A stretch of 51,107 bases of DNA from Lachnospiraceae bacterium. Lineage in GTDB: Bacteria > Bacillota > Clostridia > Lachnospirales > Lachnospiraceae. Below the pieces are notes generated by a model. The model ran no database searches. It was not told the origin of the DNA and was given only the letters and a program-made list of their open reading frames with translations. Below are positions 22,945-32,485 of the stretch, piece after piece (position 1 is the stretch's first letter; every line of letters begins with the position of its first letter). The DNA lies in the NCBI GenBank assembly GCA_017470735.1, contig JAFUYB010000065.1, positions 1-51,107 of the forward strand. Reading direction: 5' to 3'. Made by a program: the position numbers and the translations under genes.

Positions 22945-23823
22945 ATGGCAAGAGTAGCGGTTCTGACGGATTCAAACAGCGGGATCACGCAGGAAGAAGC
23001 AAAAAAACACGGCGTGTATGTCCTGCCGACACCGTTTTATATCAATGACCGGCTCTATTATGAGGGTATCGACCTGAACGGTGAGAAATTTTATAAATTG
23101 CAGGAATCCGGAGCCGAGATCAAGACCTCGATGCCGATTGTCGGAGAGGTGATCGACCGGTGGAATGAGCTGCTTGAGGATCACGATGAGATTGTCTATA
23201 TTCCGCTGTCGAGCGGGCTTTCCGCTTCGTGCCAGACGGCGATCAGTCTGGCGGAGGAGGAGCCGTTCGCGGGACGGGTCTTTGTCGTCAACAACCAGCG
23301 GATTTCAGTGACGATGAAGCTGTCTGTCTATGAGGCAAAGCATCTGGCCAATGAGCGCAAGACGGGTGCCGAGATACGGGACTATCTTGAGCAGACGAAG
23401 TTTGACTCGACGATTTACATCATGGTCGATACGCTGGAATACTTAAAAAAAGGCGGGCGTATTACACCGGCAGCCGCGGCGATCGGGTCGCTTTTGCGCC
23501 TGAAGCCGGTGCTGCAGATACAGGGTGAGAAGCTGGATGCGTATGCCAAGGCGCGGACGGCAAAGCAGGCGCGGGAGATTATGCTGGATGCGATCCTTTC
23601 AGACCTGAATGACCGGTTTGGTGATCCGCAGGCAAAGGGATGCGTACTTTCTCTGGCATATACCAGGGATTTAGAGCAGGCAGAGGTGATGCGGGACATG
23701 GTTCAGGAGCGGTTCCCCGACAAAAAGATCTGTATTGATCCGCTGTCACTGGTTGTGGCGTGCCACACCGGACCGGGCGCGGTCGGGATCACTGCCACCA
23801 AGAGCCTGCTTGAAGAATTATAG
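22945..23823 (+). CDS. DegV-family fatty-acid-binding protein
   Basis: A 292-residue protein starting at ATG 22945; a longer frame from 22822 would include the terminator and promoter and is unlikely. DegV features are VLTDSNSGI at the N-terminus, TSMPIVGE, the PLSSGLSAS loop that holds the fatty-acid head group, TLEYLKKGGRI and the C-terminal HTGPGAVGI. Proteins of this family (FakB in Staphylococcus) bind a fatty acid for a FakA kinase that supplies acyl-phosphate for phospholipids. No fakA is in the window. purA follows after 13 bases, so the two share a transcript. Confidence 0.88.
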   Translation: MARVAVLTDSNSGITQEEAKKHGVYVLPTPFYINDRLYYEGIDLNGEKFYKLQESGAEIKTSMPIVGEVIDRWNELLEDHDEIVYIPLSSGLSASCQTAISLAEEEPFAGRVFVVNNQRISVTMKLSVYEAKHLANERKTGAEIRDYLEQTKFDSTIYIMVDTLEYLKKGGRITPAAAAIGSLLRLKPVLQIQGEKLDAYAKARTAKQAREIMLDAILSDLNDRFGDPQAKGCVLSLAYTRDLEQAEVMRDMVQERFPDKKICIDPLSLVVACHTGPGAVGITATKSLLEEL

Positions 23824-23836
23824 GGAGGCAAAGACA

Positions 23837-25114
23837 ATGGTAAAAGCTGTAGTGGGAGCCAACTGGGGCGACGAGGGAAAGGGCAAGATCACCGATATGC
23901 TTTCGGAACACGCTGACATTATCGTCCGTTTTCAGGGCGGTGCCAATGCGGGACACACGATCGTCAATGATTACGGGACTTTTGCCCTGCATACATTGCC
24001 ATCGGGCGTATTCTACGGACATACGACGAGCGTGATCGGCAACGGCGTCGCGCTGAATATCCCCGTTCTGATCAATGAGATCGAATCGCTTAAAGCACAA
24101 GGCGTACCGGAGCCAAAGATACTGGTATCCGACCGTGCGCAGATCGTGATGCCGTATCACATCTTGTTTGACGAATACGAAGAGGAGCGGCTCGGGAAAG
24201 CATCGTTTGGCTCGACGAAGTCCGGTATCGCGCCGTTTTACTCGGATAAATACGCGAAGATCGGCTATCAGGTCAGTGAGCTGTTTGACAAGGAATTGCT
24301 GCGGGAAAAGGTAAGACGCACCTGCGAGCAGAAGAATGTGCTCTTAGAGCATCTGTACCACAAGCCGCTGATCGATGAAAAAGAGCTGTTTGAGACATTG
24401 CTTACATACCGTGACAAGATCCGCCCGTATGTCTGTGATGTATCGTCGTTCCTGTGGCAGGCGATCAAAGACGGAAAAGAGATACTGCTGGAAGGACAGC
24501 TTGGCACATTAAAGGATCCCGACCACGGCATTTATCCGATGGTGACATCTTCATCAACGCTGGCGGGCTATGGCGCGATCGGCGCGGGGATTCCGCCCTA
24601 TGCGATCGAAAAGGTTGTGACCGTGGTCAAGGCGTATTCATCCGCAGTCGGTGCCGGGGCATTTGTCAGTGAGATCCTCGATGAGACTGAAGCGGAAGAG
24701 CTGCGGAAGCGCGGAGGCAATGCGGGAGAATACGGCGCGACGACCGGGCGTCCGCGGAGGATGGGCTGGTTTGACTGCGTAGCGACGCATTACGGCTGCC
24801 GTCTGCAGGGAACGACGGATGTGGCATTTACGGTGCTTGATGTATTGGGCTATCTCGATGAGATTCCGGTCTGTGTCGGTTACGAGGTGGACGGCAAGGT
24901 CATCAAGGACTTCCCGGTGACGCCGGTGCTGGAAAAGGCAAAGCCGGTGTTAAAGACACTTCCGGGCTGGAAGAGCGACATTTCCGGTATCCGTGAGTAC
25001 GACAAGCTGCCGGAGAACTGCCGTAATTACATCGAATTCATCGAAAAAGAAATCGGATTTCCGATTACGATGGTTTCCAACGGACCGAAGCGGAGCGATA
25101 TCATTTACCGATAG
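23837..25114 (+). CDS. purA: Adenylosuccinate synthetase
   Basis: A 425-residue enzyme that joins IMP and aspartate using GTP, the first committed step to AMP. ATG 23837 is chosen over an in-frame upstream start because GGGAGG precedes it and homology begins there. Motifs: GANWGDEGKGKITDML (GTP-binding loop with catalytic Asp), GGANAGHTIV (catalytic His), GSTKSGIAPFYSDK and the C-terminal TGRPRRMGWFDCV. Length is typical. It follows degV closely. No purine riboswitch is visible in front of the pair. Confidence 0.95.
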   Translation: MVKAVVGANWGDEGKGKITDMLSEHADIIVRFQGGANAGHTIVNDYGTFALHTLPSGVFYGHTTSVIGNGVALNIPVLINEIESLKAQGVPEPKILVSDRAQIVMPYHILFDEYEEERLGKASFGSTKSGIAPFYSDKYAKIGYQVSELFDKELLREKVRRTCEQKNVLLEHLYHKPLIDEKELFETLLTYRDKIRPYVCDVSSFLWQAIKDGKEILLEGQLGTLKDPDHGIYPMVTSSSTLAGYGAIGAGIPPYAIEKVVTVVKAYSSAVGAGAFVSEILDETEAEELRKRGGNAGEYGATTGRPRRMGWFDCVATHYGCRLQGTTDVAFTVLDVLGYLDEIPVCVGYEVDGKVIKDFPVTPVLEKAKPVLKTLPGWKSDISGIREYDKLPENCRNYIEFIEKEIGFPITMVSNGPKRSDIIYR

Positions 25115-25303
25115 ACGGAGACTTAAGCCGATAGATAGCAGCAGGATCGTTCATAAAGGGGACGGAGATTGCCGGATGTGCGGATGGGGGTTCGCATTTA
25201 AGGAGAGTCATTTTGGAAAAAGGGGGCTTTATGCCGGCGTTTGCGGGGTAAGCGGCGGCAGATGGACCTTCTTTTTTCATAAGGAAATGCAAAGGAGTAG
25301 CTT

Positions 25304-26452
25304 GTGGTAGAAGTCAAAGGTTTGACCAAGAAATATGACGGGCACACTGCCGTAAATGATATATCATTTACGCTATTGCCCGGCAAGATTTACGGGCTTT
25401 TGGGACCGAACGGTGCCGGTAAGTCCACGACAATGAATATGATGACCGGCTATATCGCGCCGAGCGGCGGTACGGTGGAGATCGACGGGCATGATATTTA
25501 CAAAGAGGCAAAGGCAGCAAAAAGGCAGATTGGGTATCTGCCTGAGAATCCGCCGGTTTACCAGGATATGAGTGTACACGAATATCTGATGTTTGTCGCG
25601 GAGTTAAAGGGCGTTAAGAAGGAAGAACGCCTGCTGGCCGTGGAAAGCGTGATGGAGGATACGGGCGTATTGGATGTGGCAGACAAGCTGATCCGCACTC
25701 TGTCAAAAGGGTATAAGCAGCGTGTCGGTTTTGCGGCGGCGATCGTCAATGATCCGTCGGTCATCATTTTAGATGAGCCGACCGTCGGTCTCGATCCGAA
25801 GCAGATCATCGAATTCAGGGAACTGATCCGGCAGTTAGGCGAGGAGCATATCATCTTGCTGTCATCGCATATTCTGTCAGAAATTTCCGCGGTCTGCGAC
25901 CATGTGTTCATTATCAACGGCGGCAGGCTGATCGTTGATGACGCAGTGGAGAATCTGGACAGCTATGCGGGCGGAGACATGCAGCTTTCAATCACGGTCA
26001 AGGGCGATGGTGAAGCGGCGGCGGAAGTGCTCCGGGGACTTGCCGGGATCAAGGAGGTGTCGGTCGAGGATTCGGAGGATGAACAGACAAAGCGGATCAT
26101 CGTCAAGGCGGAAGCAACGGATGAGAATCTGACCGAGCAGGTGTCGCTTGCGCTGATGGAACAGCGGATCCCGATCCTGGGAATGCAGGAGCAGAAAGAT
26201 TCGCTGGAGCAGATTTTCCTTGAAGTGACTGAAGAGGATAATGAATTGGCAGAGGATGCTGCCGGTGAAGCGATATCTGAAGATGAGGATGCGGAAGCGG
26301 ATTCTTTAGAGGATGATTCAATGGATGAGACAAGTGCGGAAACAGAATCAATCGAAACAGAATCAACGGAAACGGTTTCCGAAAATCAGACAGTGTCTGT
26401 CGGGGAGATTGAAACGGATGATGAGAACGGAAAGGCGGGTGAGGAAGCATGA
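25304..26452 (+). CDS. ABC-2-type transporter ATPase with acidic C-terminal tail
   Basis: A 382-residue ATPase starting at GTG 25304 after AAAGGAG. Motifs are GPNGAGKST (Walker A), GYLPENPPVY (Q-loop region), LSKGYKQRVG (signature with Lys in place of the second Gly, as in Gld/Nos-type ATPases), VIILDEPTVGLDP (Walker B) and LSSHILSE (switch His). From about residue 307 to the end the chain is Glu/Asp/Ser/Thr-rich (ETESIETESTETVSENQ) and probably disordered, an unusual extension. The following permease gene overlaps its stop by four bases. Together they resemble the GldA part of gliding/exporter ABC systems. Confidence 0.88.
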   Translation: MVEVKGLTKKYDGHTAVNDISFTLLPGKIYGLLGPNGAGKSTTMNMMTGYIAPSGGTVEIDGHDIYKEAKAAKRQIGYLPENPPVYQDMSVHEYLMFVAELKGVKKEERLLAVESVMEDTGVLDVADKLIRTLSKGYKQRVGFAAAIVNDPSVIILDEPTVGLDPKQIIEFRELIRQLGEEHIILLSSHILSEISAVCDHVFIINGGRLIVDDAVENLDSYAGGDMQLSITVKGDGEAAAEVLRGLAGIKEVSVEDSEDEQTKRIIVKAEATDENLTEQVSLALMEQRIPILGMQEQKDSLEQIFLEVTEEDNELAEDAAGEAISEDEDAEADSLEDDSMDETSAETESIETESTETVSENQTVSVGEIETDDENGKAGEEA

Positions 26453-28605
26453 TCGCGATTTGCAAGCGGGAATTTTCGGCGCTTTTCTATAATGTCATCG
26501 GCTGGCTGTTCGTCGGCGTGATGATTGCATTGTACGGACTGTATTTCTTCCTCTACAATATGGTCTACGGTCTGCCGACGATCGCGCAGACATTATCTGC
26601 CGTAAGCTTTATCTTTATGATCGCAGTGCCGATCTTAACGATGCGGATACTTTCCGAGGAACGGCGCAACCGCACGGATCAGCTGATCATGACGGCGCCG
26701 GTTTCGACCTGGCAGATCGTCCTGGGGAAATACCTGGCATTGGCAGCAGCATTTGCAATCCCGGTCTGCCTGATCGCTGTGACGCCGCTGATCCTTTCGA
26801 TGTTCGGGGATGTGAAATATGTCTCCTGTTATGTGGCGTTGCTTGGATTTCTGCTGTACGGACTGATGACGCTTTCGCTCGGGCTGTTTATTTCGTCTCT
26901 GACAGAGAGCGTCGTGATTTCGGCGGTCGTTTCGTTCATTCTGCTGTTTTTGGGCTTTATGATGTCATCGATCACCGGGGCGGTCTTTTCGGATGGCGGG
27001 ATTGTGGCAACGGTGCTGAATGCCTATGATTTTATCGGACCGATGGACAATCTGTTAGAAGGCAGCCTGAATCTGGTCAGCATTTTGTATTATGTTTCGC
27101 TGACATTTCTGTTTCTGTTTCTGACAGTGGAATCAATTGAGAAACGGCGGTGGAGCGTCAGTATCAAAAAGCTGTCCGGATCGGTCTTTTCGGTGGCGAC
27201 GATCGCGGTCGTGATCGCTGCAGTGGTGGTCGTGAATGTTCTTGTTGCGCGAATGCCGAGTTCGGCGACATCGATTGATATTACGGAGCAGAAATATTAT
27301 TCGATCACGAAAAAGACGAAGGATTTTCTGAAAGATTACGATGAAGATGTGACGATCTATGTCATCGGCACCAAAAGTGAAGTCAAGGACGCTGATGCCT
27401 ACAGCGGGCAGATGCTTAAAAAATACAAAGAAGCAAACAAGCACATCAAAGTCAAATATGTGGATGTGGAAAAGAATCCGACCTTTACGGCAAAATATTC
27501 GGATGAAGGACTTGCGGTAGGAAGCATGGTTGTAGAGAGCGCCAAGCGGTACAAGGCGATCCCGGTTTCTGATATTTACGAGAGCGATTTTGACTATACG
27601 ACTTACAGCCAGACGACGACCGGGTATGACGGTGAGGGGCAGGTTACGAGCGCGCTCGAATATGTCGCAACGGATGAACTGCCGGTGGTCTATGTGCTCG
27701 AAGGTCATGATGAAATGGGCATCGGCGGCATGTTTGCCGATGTGCTGGCCAAGGCGAATTATGAGACGCGGACATTGAATCTGCTCAAGGAAGATGCCGT
27801 GCCCGAGGATGCGGCGGCTCTGATCATCAATGGCGTGCAGACGGATTTTTCGGAAGACGATGAGGCAAAGGTGCTTGCCTATCTGCAAAAGGGCGGCAAG
27901 GTACTGACGGCAATGGATTTCCTGCAGGTTGGAAGTCTGACCAATTACAAGAAACTGCTGTCAGATTACGGTGTCGGGACAGTGGACGGCGTGGTTGCGG
28001 AACTGAATGAAAGCTATTACTACCAGAATCCGTTTTATTTGCTGCCGAATGTCGAAACGACGGACGCGACAGCAGGAGTGGAAGGGAAGGCATCGGTATT
28101 CAGCCCGTTCTCAGTCGGCCTGACGCACGGGCAGGAAGGTGAAGATTCTGCATTTACCTATACGGATCTGATGACAACCTCGAAAAAAGCGATTTCCAAG
28201 AGCGGCTATGGTTCGCCGGAGGAGATGGCAGAAGAGACATCGGTTGCGTCAGAGGTGAAAAAAGAAGCAGGAGACCCGGAAGGGCCGTTTGTCGTCGGGC
28301 TGCAGGTGGACGGCAAGGATGGCGGACAGCTGTTCGTGCTCGGATCGTCATATCTTTTGACCGATGCGTCGGATGCGATGGTGTCTTACCGCAACTCGCG
28401 TCTGTTTGAGGATATCTGTTCGGTGATGATCCCGGCGGATGAAGAGCAGGGCAGTGTCGTGATCCCGGTGAAAAAGTATGACGATACCCGTCTGACCGTC
28501 AATGCGCGGGCGGCAAACCTTTACGGACTGCTGTTTATCATCGCGGCTCCTCTGGGATGTCTGATCGCGGGAGTCGGAATCTGGCTGAAGCGCCGGAGAA
28601 GATAG
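26449..28605 (+). CDS. Fused Gld-type ABC permease and auxiliary domain
   Basis: A 718-residue membrane protein. The first 235 residues are an ABC-2 permease of the GldF type with about six spans (from FYNVIGWLFVGVMIALYGLY to LYYVSLTFLFLFLTV). After a further span (VATIAVVIAAVVVVNVLVA) comes the external ABC_transp_aux/GldG-type domain: DITEQKYYSITKKTKDFLKD, TIYVIGT, then LEYVATDELPVVYVLEGH. A last span and basic tail (GCLIAGVGIWLKRRRR) end it. The gene overlaps the ATPase gene (ATGA). Related Clostridial loci often add a DUF4340 protein as third gene. None follows here. Substrate unknown. Confidence 0.85.
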   Translation: MIAICKREFSALFYNVIGWLFVGVMIALYGLYFFLYNMVYGLPTIAQTLSAVSFIFMIAVPILTMRILSEERRNRTDQLIMTAPVSTWQIVLGKYLALAAAFAIPVCLIAVTPLILSMFGDVKYVSCYVALLGFLLYGLMTLSLGLFISSLTESVVISAVVSFILLFLGFMMSSITGAVFSDGGIVATVLNAYDFIGPMDNLLEGSLNLVSILYYVSLTFLFLFLTVESIEKRRWSVSIKKLSGSVFSVATIAVVIAAVVVVNVLVARMPSSATSIDITEQKYYSITKKTKDFLKDYDEDVTIYVIGTKSEVKDADAYSGQMLKKYKEANKHIKVKYVDVEKNPTFTAKYSDEGLAVGSMVVESAKRYKAIPVSDIYESDFDYTTYSQTTTGYDGEGQVTSALEYVATDELPVVYVLEGHDEMGIGGMFADVLAKANYETRTLNLLKEDAVPEDAAALIINGVQTDFSEDDEAKVLAYLQKGGKVLTAMDFLQVGSLTNYKKLLSDYGVGTVDGVVAELNESYYYQNPFYLLPNVETTDATAGVEGKASVFSPFSVGLTHGQEGEDSAFTYTDLMTTSKKAISKSGYGSPEEMAEETSVASEVKKEAGDPEGPFVVGLQVDGKDGGQLFVLGSSYLLTDASDAMVSYRNSRLFEDICSVMIPADEEQGSVVIPVKKYDDTRLTVNARAANLYGLLFIIAAPLGCLIAGVGIWLKRRRR

Positions 28606-28615
28606 GCATTGGTAT

Positions 28616-28644
28616 TTGCCAATTTAGCAGTTGTTTGTTATAGT
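28616..28644 (+). promoter_or_regulatory. Promoter upstream of the SEC-C gene
   Basis: TTGCCA (28616-28621), 17 bases, TATAGT (28639-28644), leaving a leader of about 135 bases. I see no clear structure in that leader. Confidence 0.5.
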
Positions 28645-28787
28645 AGTAAATTATACGGTCACGCTGCAATGCGGATGGCCGGATCGTTTGACATTTATTC
28701 ACGCGCAGGTATTGAGGGAAATAATCGCTTGTGATCATTTGACTTGCGTCGGAGCGGGCAGTTTCTGGCATTAGGAGGGATGTGGAA

Positions 28788-29333
28788 ATGACTTTATTTG
28801 AGCAATGGAAGGATACGGCGTATGATACGCAGCGCCGGAACCGTCAGGAGATTGATGCGTTTTGGAAGGATTATTTTGAAAAAGAGAAAAATGTCTATGA
28901 TTCGCTGTTGGACCATCCCGACGATGAGGTCAAAGGGACGGTTGCCGAGCTGGCTGACAAATACGGTCTGACGGTCGTGGAAATGGCCGGTTTTTTGGAC
29001 GGCATCAATGACAGTCTGATCGAAAAGAATCCGTTGGAGACGATGGATGAAAATACGGTCGTATCGCTGAAGTTTGACAAGGAGCTTCTCTACCGGAACA
29101 TGGTGGATGCCGATGCGGAGTGGCTGTTCGGTCTGTCACAGTGGGATGAGATTTTCGATGCCAAGACGAAAAAGGAACTGTATCTGGATCAGAAGAAGTC
29201 GCATACGGTGCATGTCGGCAAGAAAATCGGCCGCAATGATCCGTGTCCGTGCGGCAGCGGCAAGAAGTACAAGTTCTGCCACGGAAAGAAGGGGGCGGAG
29301 CCATTGCCTCTGGATCTGACCAAGATGGAGTGA
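28788..29333 (+). CDS. SEC-C zinc-motif protein
   Basis: A 181-residue protein starting at ATG 28788, eight bases after AGGAGGG. The C-terminus carries a SEC-C zinc knuckle ([19 protein letters not shown]) with the CxC...CH metal ligands seen at the end of SecA. The first 140 residues are helical and acidic ([40 protein letters not shown]), with no recognised catalytic site. Stand-alone SEC-C proteins may contact the ribosome or Sec machinery, but this is not established. It precedes thrS by 84 bases. Confidence 0.82.
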   Translation: MTLFEQWKDTAYDTQRRNRQEIDAFWKDYFEKEKNVYDSLLDHPDDEVKGTVAELADKYGLTVVEMAGFLDGINDSLIEKNPLETMDENTVVSLKFDKELLYRNMVDADAEWLFGLSQWDEIFDAKTKKELYLDQKKSHTVHVGKKIGRNDPCPCGSGKKYKFCHGKKGAEPLPLDLTKME

Positions 29334-29417
29334 TCGCTTTATATTTATTGAAATAGCAAGAAAATACTCTCGGAGAAGCAGGCAGTTTTTGTATCGGTAT
29401 TTGGGAAAGGAAAAGCT

Positions 29418-31220
29418 ATGGATAAAGAAGAATACAAGAAGTATTATTCAGAGGTGTACCGCCATTCGCTGGCTCATATTTTAGCAAAGGCGGTTGTAGA
29501 GATTTTCGGTAAGGAAAATGTGCAGTATGCGATCGGTCCGCAGATTTCCGATGGATTTTATTATGACTTTCTGCTTCCGCGGAATCTGACGAACGACGAT
29601 TTTGCAGCGATCGAAGACAAGATGCGTGAAATATTAAAACGCCGTGAGGACTGGACGGTTGAGGAGCTGTCAAAGGATGCGGCGCTTGCGCTGTTTGCGG
29701 GACAGAAGTTTAAGGAAGAGCTGATCAACGATCTGCCTGCAGATGAGAAGATCACGGTCTACCGCACCGGAGACGATTTTGTCGATCTCTGCCGCGGACC
29801 GCATATTTCCAATTCCCAGGAGCTGATGGGTGCCGCGTTCCAGATCAAATCGGTATCTGGCGCATATTGGCGGGGCGATGAAAAGCGTGACCAGCTGCAG
29901 CGGATTTATGTCTATGCGTTTGAGAACAAAAAGGACTTAAAGGCACATCTGCAGTTCGTGCGTGAGGCGATGGAGCGTGACCACAAAAAGCTCGGACCGC
30001 AGCTGGAGCTGTTTATGTTTGACGAGTCGGCACCGGGCATGCCATACTGGCTGCCGCGAGGGTGGAAGCTGTACAATGCGCTGTTGGAGTATTGGCGGTC
30101 GATCCATGAGGAGCACGGGTATCAGGAGATTTCCGCACCGGTCATCAACAACCGGCATCTGTGGAAGACCTCGGGACACTGGGAGCACTATGTGGACAAT
30201 ATGTTTATCATCCCGGGGCATGACGAGGAAGGCAATATGGACATTGAGACGGCGGATACCTATGCGGCAAAGCCGATGAACTGCCCGAATGCGATCAATG
30301 TCTACCGCAATGCCCTGCGTTCATACCGCGAATTGCCGTTCCGCATTTCGCAGGTGGATGTGATCCATCGGAAGGAAAAGTCGGGTGAGCTGAACGGGCT
30401 GTTCCGCGTGCAGGCATTCCGTCAGGATGACGCGCATATTTTTGTAACGGAGGATCAGATTTCCTCTGAGATCAAGGATATTATGGATGTGGCAACCGAA
30501 ATCTACGGGACGCTGGGGCTTACCTACAAGGCGGAGCTTTCGACCAGACCGGATGATTTTATGGGCGACATCGAGGTCTGGAACCAGGCGGAGGATGCGT
30601 TAAAGAAGATTCTGGATGAGCAGTACGGCGCAGGCAATTATGAGATCAACGAGGGCGACGGTGCATTTTACGGACCGAAGATCGACCTTTCGATGCGTGA
30701 TGCGCTTGGGCGCGAGTGGCAGATGGGTACGATCCAGCTTGACTTCCAGCTGCCGCTGAATTTTGACTTAAAGTATGTGGCAGACGACAGCTCCTACAAG
30801 CGTCCGGTGATGATCCACCGCGCGATCTTCGGGTCATTTGAGCGGTTTATCGGCATCCTGACCGAGAATTTCAAAGGGCTGTTCCCGTTCTGGATGTGCC
30901 CGTACCAGGTCGGCATCGTACCGATCCTGCCGGAGCACAATGACTATGCGAAAGAGGTGCTGCAGACGCTCCGTTCCGTGGGGATCCGCGCGGAGGCGGA
31001 TTACGCATACCGCAATATGAAGGAGAAGATCAAGGGCTTCCACGCGATGAAGGATCCGTACATTGTGATCGTCGGGGACAAGGAGATCGCAGACCGTACC
31101 GTATCCGTGACGATCCGCGGCAACAAAAAGATGAACGGCGTGCCGCTTAATAAGTTTGTCGACATCTGCAGGAAGATGAATCTCGAGCATTCACTGGAGC
31201 TGATCGATTCGGCGGAGTAG
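29418..31220 (+). CDS. thrS: Threonyl-tRNA synthetase lacking the N-terminal TGS domain
   Basis: A 600-residue class II synthetase that charges tRNA-Thr. It begins directly with the editing domain (YRHSLAHILAKAV), so the usual TGS domain of about 60 residues is absent. Only 84 bases separate it from the previous gene, too few to encode TGS. The catalytic core is intact: zinc ligands in KPMNCPN, QDDAHIF and VMIHRAIFGS, motif 2 FRVQAFRQDDAHIF, motif 3 HRAIFGSFERFIGIL. The anticodon-binding domain ends the chain. No T-box leader is visible. AAAGGAAAAGC precedes ATG 29418. Its 3' end overlaps the convergent aroA by 30 bases. Confidence 0.95.
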   Translation: MDKEEYKKYYSEVYRHSLAHILAKAVVEIFGKENVQYAIGPQISDGFYYDFLLPRNLTNDDFAAIEDKMREILKRREDWTVEELSKDAALALFAGQKFKEELINDLPADEKITVYRTGDDFVDLCRGPHISNSQELMGAAFQIKSVSGAYWRGDEKRDQLQRIYVYAFENKKDLKAHLQFVREAMERDHKKLGPQLELFMFDESAPGMPYWLPRGWKLYNALLEYWRSIHEEHGYQEISAPVINNRHLWKTSGHWEHYVDNMFIIPGHDEEGNMDIETADTYAAKPMNCPNAINVYRNALRSYRELPFRISQVDVIHRKEKSGELNGLFRVQAFRQDDAHIFVTEDQISSEIKDIMDVATEIYGTLGLTYKAELSTRPDDFMGDIEVWNQAEDALKKILDEQYGAGNYEINEGDGAFYGPKIDLSMRDALGREWQMGTIQLDFQLPLNFDLKYVADDSSYKRPVMIHRAIFGSFERFIGILTENFKGLFPFWMCPYQVGIVPILPEHNDYAKEVLQTLRSVGIRAEADYAYRNMKEKIKGFHAMKDPYIVIVGDKEIADRTVSVTIRGNKKMNGVPLNKFVDICRKMNLEHSLELIDSAE

Positions 31221-32483
31221 GGGGAAAAAACCCGGAAACGAAATATTGACACAATCAGCATCATCAAAGGTCGTCGCGCCGTCGGCGGCAAGTCCGGCCA
31301 CCGCAAATGCCATCGCGATGCGGTGGTCTTTTGCTGTACGGATATTTGTGCCGTGAAGCGGTCTGCCGCCGCGGATGACCATGCCGTCTTCGGTCGGCGT
31401 GATATCACAGCCCATAGCCTTAAGGTTGTCAGTGATCAGCGCAATGCGGTCAGATTCCTTGACGCGCAGTTCGCCGGCGTCTTTGATGACCGTTTCGCCA
31501 TCGGCATAGGCCGCCAAAACAGCAATGACAGGCAGTTCGTCGATCAGGCGGGGGATTAAGTCTCCGCCGACTGTCACGCCGTGGAGTGAGGACGAACGCA
31601 CAATGAGATCCGCGACTTTTTCGCCGGAGACGACGCGCGCATTTTCCAATGTGACATCCGCCCCCATGTCTGCCAGGACGGTCAAGATGCCGGCGCGGGT
31701 CGGGTTGGTGTTGACATTTTTGATCACAAGCTCACTGTCCGCAACGAGTGCGCCCGCGGCAAGAAAATATGCGGCAGATGAGATGTCTCCCGGAATTTGG
31801 ATGTGCTGACCCAAAAGTGTCGGATGGGGTAAAATTACAGTTGAAGTGCCTTCCGTAGTAAGATCGGCGCCAAAAGCACGCAGCATCAGCTCCGTGTGGT
31901 TGCGGGAGAGGGCGGGTTCGATCACTTGTGTCTCGCTGTCGGCATATAATCCGGCGAGCAGGATGCATGACTTGACCTGAGCCGAAGCAACCGGTGTATG
32001 GCAGGTAATGCCGTGCAGCCGGCTTCCTGTGATATGAAGCGGCGCACAGCCGTCGTTCCGTTCGGAAGAAATCCCGGCGCCCATTTCCGTCAGCGGATCC
32101 ATGATGCGTTTCATCGGGCGTTTTTGAATCGAAGCGTCACCGGTCAGAACGCAGGAAAAATCCTGCGCGGACAAGATGCCTGAGATCAGACGCATGGTGG
32201 TTCCGCTGTTGCCGACATCGAGGATGCCGTCAGGGGCTTGCAATCCGTGTAAGCCTTTTCCGTGGACGGTAATATGGGTTCCGGTCTGTTCGATATCGAT
32301 GCCGAGTGCGCGAAAGCAGGCAATCGTCGAGCGGCAGTCCGCGCCGTCTAAGAATCCATCAAGCTCCGTCGTTCCTTCGGCTATTGCGCCAAACATAATC
32401 CCGCGGTGGGAGATGGATTTGTCGCCGGGGACGGATATTTCTCCGCGCAGACGATGGACGGGGTCGATATTTACTTTAAGCAT
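31191..32483 (-). CDS. aroA: 3-phosphoshikimate 1-carboxyvinyltransferase (EPSP synthase)
   Basis: A 430-residue enzyme that joins shikimate 3-phosphate with phosphoenolpyruvate, the sixth step to chorismate. Diagnostic segments: VPGDKSISHRGIMFGAIAEG (substrate Lys and Arg), GNSGTTMRLISGIL (in the form lacking the glyphosate-contact Ala of class I), IQIPGDISSAAYFLAAGAL, LRVKESDRI and DHRIAMAFAVAGL. It starts two bases after tyrA ends, so the two are coupled. Its stop lies inside the end of the convergent thrS. Confidence 0.95.
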   Translation of the reverse strand: MLKVNIDPVHRLRGEISVPGDKSISHRGIMFGAIAEGTTELDGFLDGADCRSTIACFRALGIDIEQTGTHITVHGKGLHGLQAPDGILDVGNSGTTMRLISGILSAQDFSCVLTGDASIQKRPMKRIMDPLTEMGAGISSERNDGCAPLHITGSRLHGITCHTPVASAQVKSCILLAGLYADSETQVIEPALSRNHTELMLRAFGADLTTEGTSTVILPHPTLLGQHIQIPGDISSAAYFLAAGALVADSELVIKNVNTNPTRAGILTVLADMGADVTLENARVVSGEKVADLIVRSSSLHGVTVGGDLIPRLIDELPVIAVLAAYADGETVIKDAGELRVKESDRIALITDNLKAMGCDITPTEDGMVIRGGRPLHGTNIRTAKDHRIAMAFAVAGLAADGATTFDDADCVNISFPGFFPLLRRIDQLQ

Positions 32484-32485
32484 AG

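Noticed and set aside
23735-23836. Upstream extension of purA
   Set aside because: It overlaps the end of degV. Homology and a GGGAGG site both place the start at 23837.
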